Assembly (NCBI RefSeq): GCF_001458255.1
Contig: NZ_CYSB01000038.1
Coordinates: 1-64,000 of the forward strand
Direction of reading: 5' to 3'
Origin: Thalassovita autumnalis
Lineage (GTDB): Bacteria; Pseudomonadota; Alphaproteobacteria; Rhodobacterales; Rhodobacteraceae
Length of the DNA: 64,000 nt
Position 1 is the first letter of the stretch. Each line of letters begins with the position of its first letter. Below, one piece after another: positions 61,131-64,000 of this stretch. The translations under genes and the position numbers were made by a program. Under the pieces are notes generated by a model. That model was given only the letters and a program-made list of their open reading frames with translations. It did not search any database and was not told where the DNA came from.

Positions 61131-61715
61131 ATGCCGAAGCTTGGAATGGAGCCTATACGGCGGGCTGCGCTTGTAAAAGCGACGATTGCCGAGATCGGTG
61201 AAACGGGCACATTGGATGTGACCGTGAGCCAGATTGCCAAGAGGGCAGGGATGTCCTCGGCTTTGGCGCATCATTACTTTGGTGGCAAAGAGCAGATCTT
61301 TCTTGCAGCGATGCGGCACACGCTGGCGGTCTACGCGGCTGAGGTGCGTGGCGCGATCGGCATGGCGGCGACGCCGCTGGAACGTGTTGAGGCGATTGTG
61401 AAATCCAGCTTCAGCCAGACCAATTTCCGCAGCGAAGTGGTGGCGGCCTGGTTGAATTTCTACGTTCTGGCCCAGGTGTCAGACGAGGCGAGGCGGTTGC
61501 TGAACGTCTACCAGATGCGGCTGCGCTCAAATCTCAGGTTTGCGCTGCGCCCGCTGGTTGGACCGGCCGCGCCAGAGGTGGCTGAACGGATCGCGGCGCT
61601 GGTCGACGGCGCCTATCTGAAACAGTCGCTGGGCCGCGGTGAGATTGCGCAGGGCGCCGCCGTGGAACTGGTGATGCAGAGTTTTGCCCATGAGGTGGCG
61701 GCGCATCAGGGGTAA
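61131..61715 (+). CDS. betI: Choline-responsive repressor BetI
   Basis: TetR-family regulator of 194 residues. The N-terminal HTH (about 12-55) with VTVSQIAKRAGMSSALAHHY then FGGKEQIFLAAMRHTL is diagnostic for BetI. The C-terminal domain has WLNFYVLAQVSDEARRLLNV. It represses the betaine genes until choline is present. It is 121 bp from betB. Confidence 0.93.
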   Translation: MPKLGMEPIRRAALVKATIAEIGETGTLDVTVSQIAKRAGMSSALAHHYFGGKEQIFLAAMRHTLAVYAAEVRGAIGMAATPLERVEAIVKSSFSQTNFRSEVVAAWLNFYVLAQVSDEARRLLNVYQMRLRSNLRFALRPLVGPAAPEVAERIAALVDGAYLKQSLGRGEIAQGAAVELVMQSFAHEVAAHQG

Positions 61716-61836
61716 CGGCCCGGATTGCCCCTCTGACCGCCCCCAGGGCCGCCCGAACGGGCACAGGACCAAAGATCAAGATGAACAGGCCTGACCCGCG
61801 CCATGCGCGGCAGGGACATTTCCGAAAGGGAACGCA

Positions 61837-63297
61837 ATGAGTTACAAATACCAGCCAGAAGGCAGCCATTTCATCAATGGCCGTTACGTTGAAGATACCA
61901 CAGGGGCGGTGATTGACGTGATCTACCCCGCCACAGGTGAGGTGATTGCCAAGGTGCATGAAGCCACCGAAGCGGTGATCGAAGAGGCGATCACCAGCGC
62001 GCTGGCGGCGCAACAGGCCTGGGCAGCGATGTCGGGCACCGAACGCGGCCGCATTCTGCGCCGCGCCGCCGATATCATCCGCGAGCGCAATCATGAGCTT
62101 TCGGTTCTGGAAACCCATGACACCGGCAAGCCGTTGCAGGAAACGCTGGTGGCAGATGCCACCTCGGGCGCCGATGCACTGGAATATTTTGGTGGTCTTG
62201 CAGGCAGCCTGACCGGCGAACACATCGCGCTAGGCGACGGCAACTTCGCCTATACCATGCGTGAGGCGCTGGGCCTTTGTGTGGGCATTGGTGCCTGGAA
62301 CTACCCGACGCAGATCGCCTGCTGGAAAGGCGCACCGGCGCTGGCCTGTGGCAATGCGATGATCTTCAAGCCGTCGGAAACCACACCCTTGTCGGCGCTG
62401 AAAGTGGCGGAAATCCTGCATGAGGCCGGTCTGCCCGCTGGCCTTTACAACGTGGTGCAGGGCACCGGCAAAGTGGGCGCGCCACTGGTGACGGATCCGC
62501 GGGTGAACAAGGTCTCGCTGACCGGATCAGTGCCGACCGGGCGCAAGGTCTATGCGGCGGCGGCCGAGGGCATGAAACATGTCACCATGGAATTGGGCGG
62601 CAAATCCCCGCTGGTGGTCTTTGATGACGCCGACCTCGACAGCGCGGTCAGCGGCGCGATCAACGCGAACTTCTATTCCACCGGCCAGGTCTGTTCAAAC
62701 GGCACCCGTGTCTTTGTTCAGAAAGGCATCAAAGAGGCGTTTTTGAACCGTCTGGCCGAACGTCTGCAGGGCGCCAAAATGGGCGATCCGCTTGATGAGA
62801 GCGTGAACTTCGGCCCCATGGTTTCAGCCGCGCAGCTGGCGATCGTCGAAGGCTATATCGCCAAAGGCAAAGAAGAGGGCGCGCGTCTGGTCGCCGGGGG
62901 CAACCGGCTGGATCAGGAGGGTTACTGGATTGAACCAACCGTCTTTGCCGATGTGACCGACGATATGGTTGTGGCACGCGAAGAGATCTTTGGCCCGGTG
63001 ATGTGTGTGCTTGACTTTGACGACGAAGACGAGGTTCTGGCACGCGCCAATGACACCGAATTTGGTCTGGCCGCTGGCGTCTTCACCGCCGATCTGGCGC
63101 GCGGCCACCGCATGGTTGCAGGGTTTGAGGCAGGCACCTGCTTCATCAACTCCTACAATGATGCGCCGGTCGAAGTGCCGTTTGGCGGGTCGAAAATGTC
63201 CGGGGTTGGCCGTGAAAACGCCAAAACCGCGATCAACCACTACAGCGAGCTGAAGTCGGTCTTTGTACGTCTGGATGCCTGCGAAGCAGCATTCTGA
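61837..63297 (+). CDS. betB: Betaine aldehyde dehydrogenase
   Basis: NAD(P)+-dependent aldehyde dehydrogenase of 486 residues that oxidises betaine aldehyde to glycine betaine, an osmoprotectant and carbon/nitrogen source. The catalytic Cys is in [14 protein letters not shown] (about 288), the general-base Glu in [13 protein letters not shown] (about 251), and the cofactor Asn in [19 protein letters not shown] (about 154). The length is the family norm. Confidence 0.94.
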   Translation: MSYKYQPEGSHFINGRYVEDTTGAVIDVIYPATGEVIAKVHEATEAVIEEAITSALAAQQAWAAMSGTERGRILRRAADIIRERNHELSVLETHDTGKPLQETLVADATSGADALEYFGGLAGSLTGEHIALGDGNFAYTMREALGLCVGIGAWNYPTQIACWKGAPALACGNAMIFKPSETTPLSALKVAEILHEAGLPAGLYNVVQGTGKVGAPLVTDPRVNKVSLTGSVPTGRKVYAAAAEGMKHVTMELGGKSPLVVFDDADLDSAVSGAINANFYSTGQVCSNGTRVFVQKGIKEAFLNRLAERLQGAKMGDPLDESVNFGPMVSAAQLAIVEGYIAKGKEEGARLVAGGNRLDQEGYWIEPTVFADVTDDMVVAREEIFGPVMCVLDFDDEDEVLARANDTEFGLAAGVFTADLARGHRMVAGFEAGTCFINSYNDAPVEVPFGGSKMSGVGRENAKTAINHYSELKSVFVRLDACEAAF

Positions 63298-63317
63298 GGT
63301 TTGAGCGGGTTGGGGGC

Positions 63318-63368
63318 AGATCCCCCGGCCCATCGCCCACCCACCCGCCCCGATGCGCCGGGGGATCT
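63318..63368 (+). other. Hairpin between betB and betA
   Basis: AGATCCCCCGGC (63318-63329) pairs perfectly over 12 bases with GCCGGGGGATCT (63357-63368); the 27-base loop is C-rich. It lies 21 bp after the betB stop. TTTC follows only briefly. It may lower betA expression relative to betB or stabilise the upstream mRNA. Confidence 0.5.
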
Positions 63369-63430
63369 TTCAAGATCTGGCGCGTCCTAAGGGGGCAGGG
63401 GCGGGCCACATCTGTTTCTGGAGAAGCGAA

Positions 63431-64000
63431 ATGGAAGCGGATTTTGTCATTGTCGGCGCGGGCTCTGCCGGGTGCGCCATGGCTTACCGGCTGAGCGAAG
63501 CCGGTGCATCGGTCATTGTGATCGAACACGGGGGCACCGATGTGGGCCCCTTTATTCAGATGCCGGCGGCGCTGAGTTATCCCATGAACATGAGCCTTTA
63601 TGATTGGGGCTATATGTCAGAGCCGGAGCCGCATCTGAACAACCGCGAACTGGTCTGTCCACGCGGCAAGGTGATTGGTGGATCCTCCTCCATCAACGGG
63701 ATGGTCTATGTGCGCGGCCATGCTCATGATTTCGACCACTGGCGCGATCAGGGCGCGGATGGCTGGGGCTATGCGGATGTGCTGCCCTATTACAAACGTA
63801 TGGAAAGCTGGCACGACGGCGGTCATGGCGGCGATCCCAGCTGGCGCGGCACTGATGGCCCGCTGCATGTCACCCGGGGGCCCCGCAACAACCCGCTGCA
63901 CGCCGCCTTTGTTGAGGCGGGACGGCAGGCGGGCTACCCGGTCACGCAGGATTACAACGGCGAACAGCAAGAGGGCTTCGGCCCGATGGAGCAGACCGTC
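63431..64000 (+). CDS. betA: Choline dehydrogenase, 5' part
   Basis: The frame from the ATG at 63431 runs off the window after 190 residues. It starts with the FAD dinucleotide-binding motif [18 protein letters not shown] (about 6-23) of GMC oxidoreductases, then the IEHGG acidic strand end and the GMC signature [20 protein letters not shown] (about 77-96). Choline dehydrogenase oxidises choline to betaine aldehyde at the membrane, using the respiratory chain. The C-terminal active-site His lies outside the window. Confidence 0.93.
   Translation, partial: MEADFVIVGAGSAGCAMAYRLSEAGASVIVIEHGGTDVGPFIQMPAALSYPMNMSLYDWGYMSEPEPHLNNRELVCPRGKVIGGSSSINGMVYVRGHAHDFDHWRDQGADGWGYADVLPYYKRMESWHDGGHGGDPSWRGTDGPLHVTRGPRNNPLHAAFVEAGRQAGYPVTQDYNGEQQEGFGPMEQTV

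Overview
This is a contiguous piece of a high-GC alphaproteobacterial chromosome, almost certainly Rhodobacteraceae and probably the Roseobacter group. The evidence is the alpha-type 5S rRNA tail, the hmuRSTUV haem locus, gatCA, a type A RNase P RNA, a DUF1127 gene, and choXWV divergent from betI-betB-betA. I see no IS element, prophage, CRISPR array or tRNA. The genus is an inference from gene content.

Layout. 0-6.3 kb: the 5S rRNA tail, then a large secreted RTX protein followed by its probable type I exporter (ABC protein and membrane fusion protein). 6.3-16.6 kb: two chemoreceptors flanking a complete haem receptor/ABC importer operon. 16.9-21.5 kb: a DEAD-box helicase with a long leader, a candidate structured RNA with its own promoter, dtd, a nitroreductase and a zinc-ribbon membrane protein. 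21.6-24.3 kb: four tandem single-domain CZB-type (chemoreceptor zinc-binding) proteins, two of which sit behind near-duplicate promoter/leader regions. 24.3-28.7 kb: SPFH protein, DUF2927 lipoprotein, TelA, XpaC and a 26-residue membrane peptide, a membrane-stress style cluster. 28.8-38.8 kb: housekeeping genes (pseudouridine synthase, tadA, gatC-gatA, rnpB, rpmG, a cell-wall amidase, a Bax-inhibitor-1 protein) with several small secreted proteins. 38.9-50.4 kb: regulators (DUF1127, LysR, XRE, GntR), a quinone oxidoreductase, a HisN-like phosphatase, 8-oxoguanine and guanine deaminases, two tandem CAP lipoproteins, mgtE and 5-formyl-THF cyclo-ligase, and an OsmC protein. 50.5-55 kb: a YmdB-type phosphodiesterase, a DMT exporter, an SLC13/TrkA-C permease and yebC. 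55-57 kb: a dense cluster of DnaA boxes with an AT-rich tract running into argP, which diverges from a lysE/argO exporter. 58-64 kb: choline import and oxidation to glycine betaine, with betA running off the end.

The most unusual signals are (1) eight exact and one near-exact DnaA boxes in 500 bp between yebC and argP, (2) the stand-alone CZB array with duplicated upstream regions and one member lacking the zinc-ligand Cys, embedded between genes of a TelA/XpaC/SPFH cluster, and (3) a candidate non-coding RNA between the DEAD-box helicase and dtd, with a consensus-like promoter and a 20-bp helix capped by a C(UUCG)G loop. Promoter, operator and terminator calls were made by eye and are not experimentally supported.
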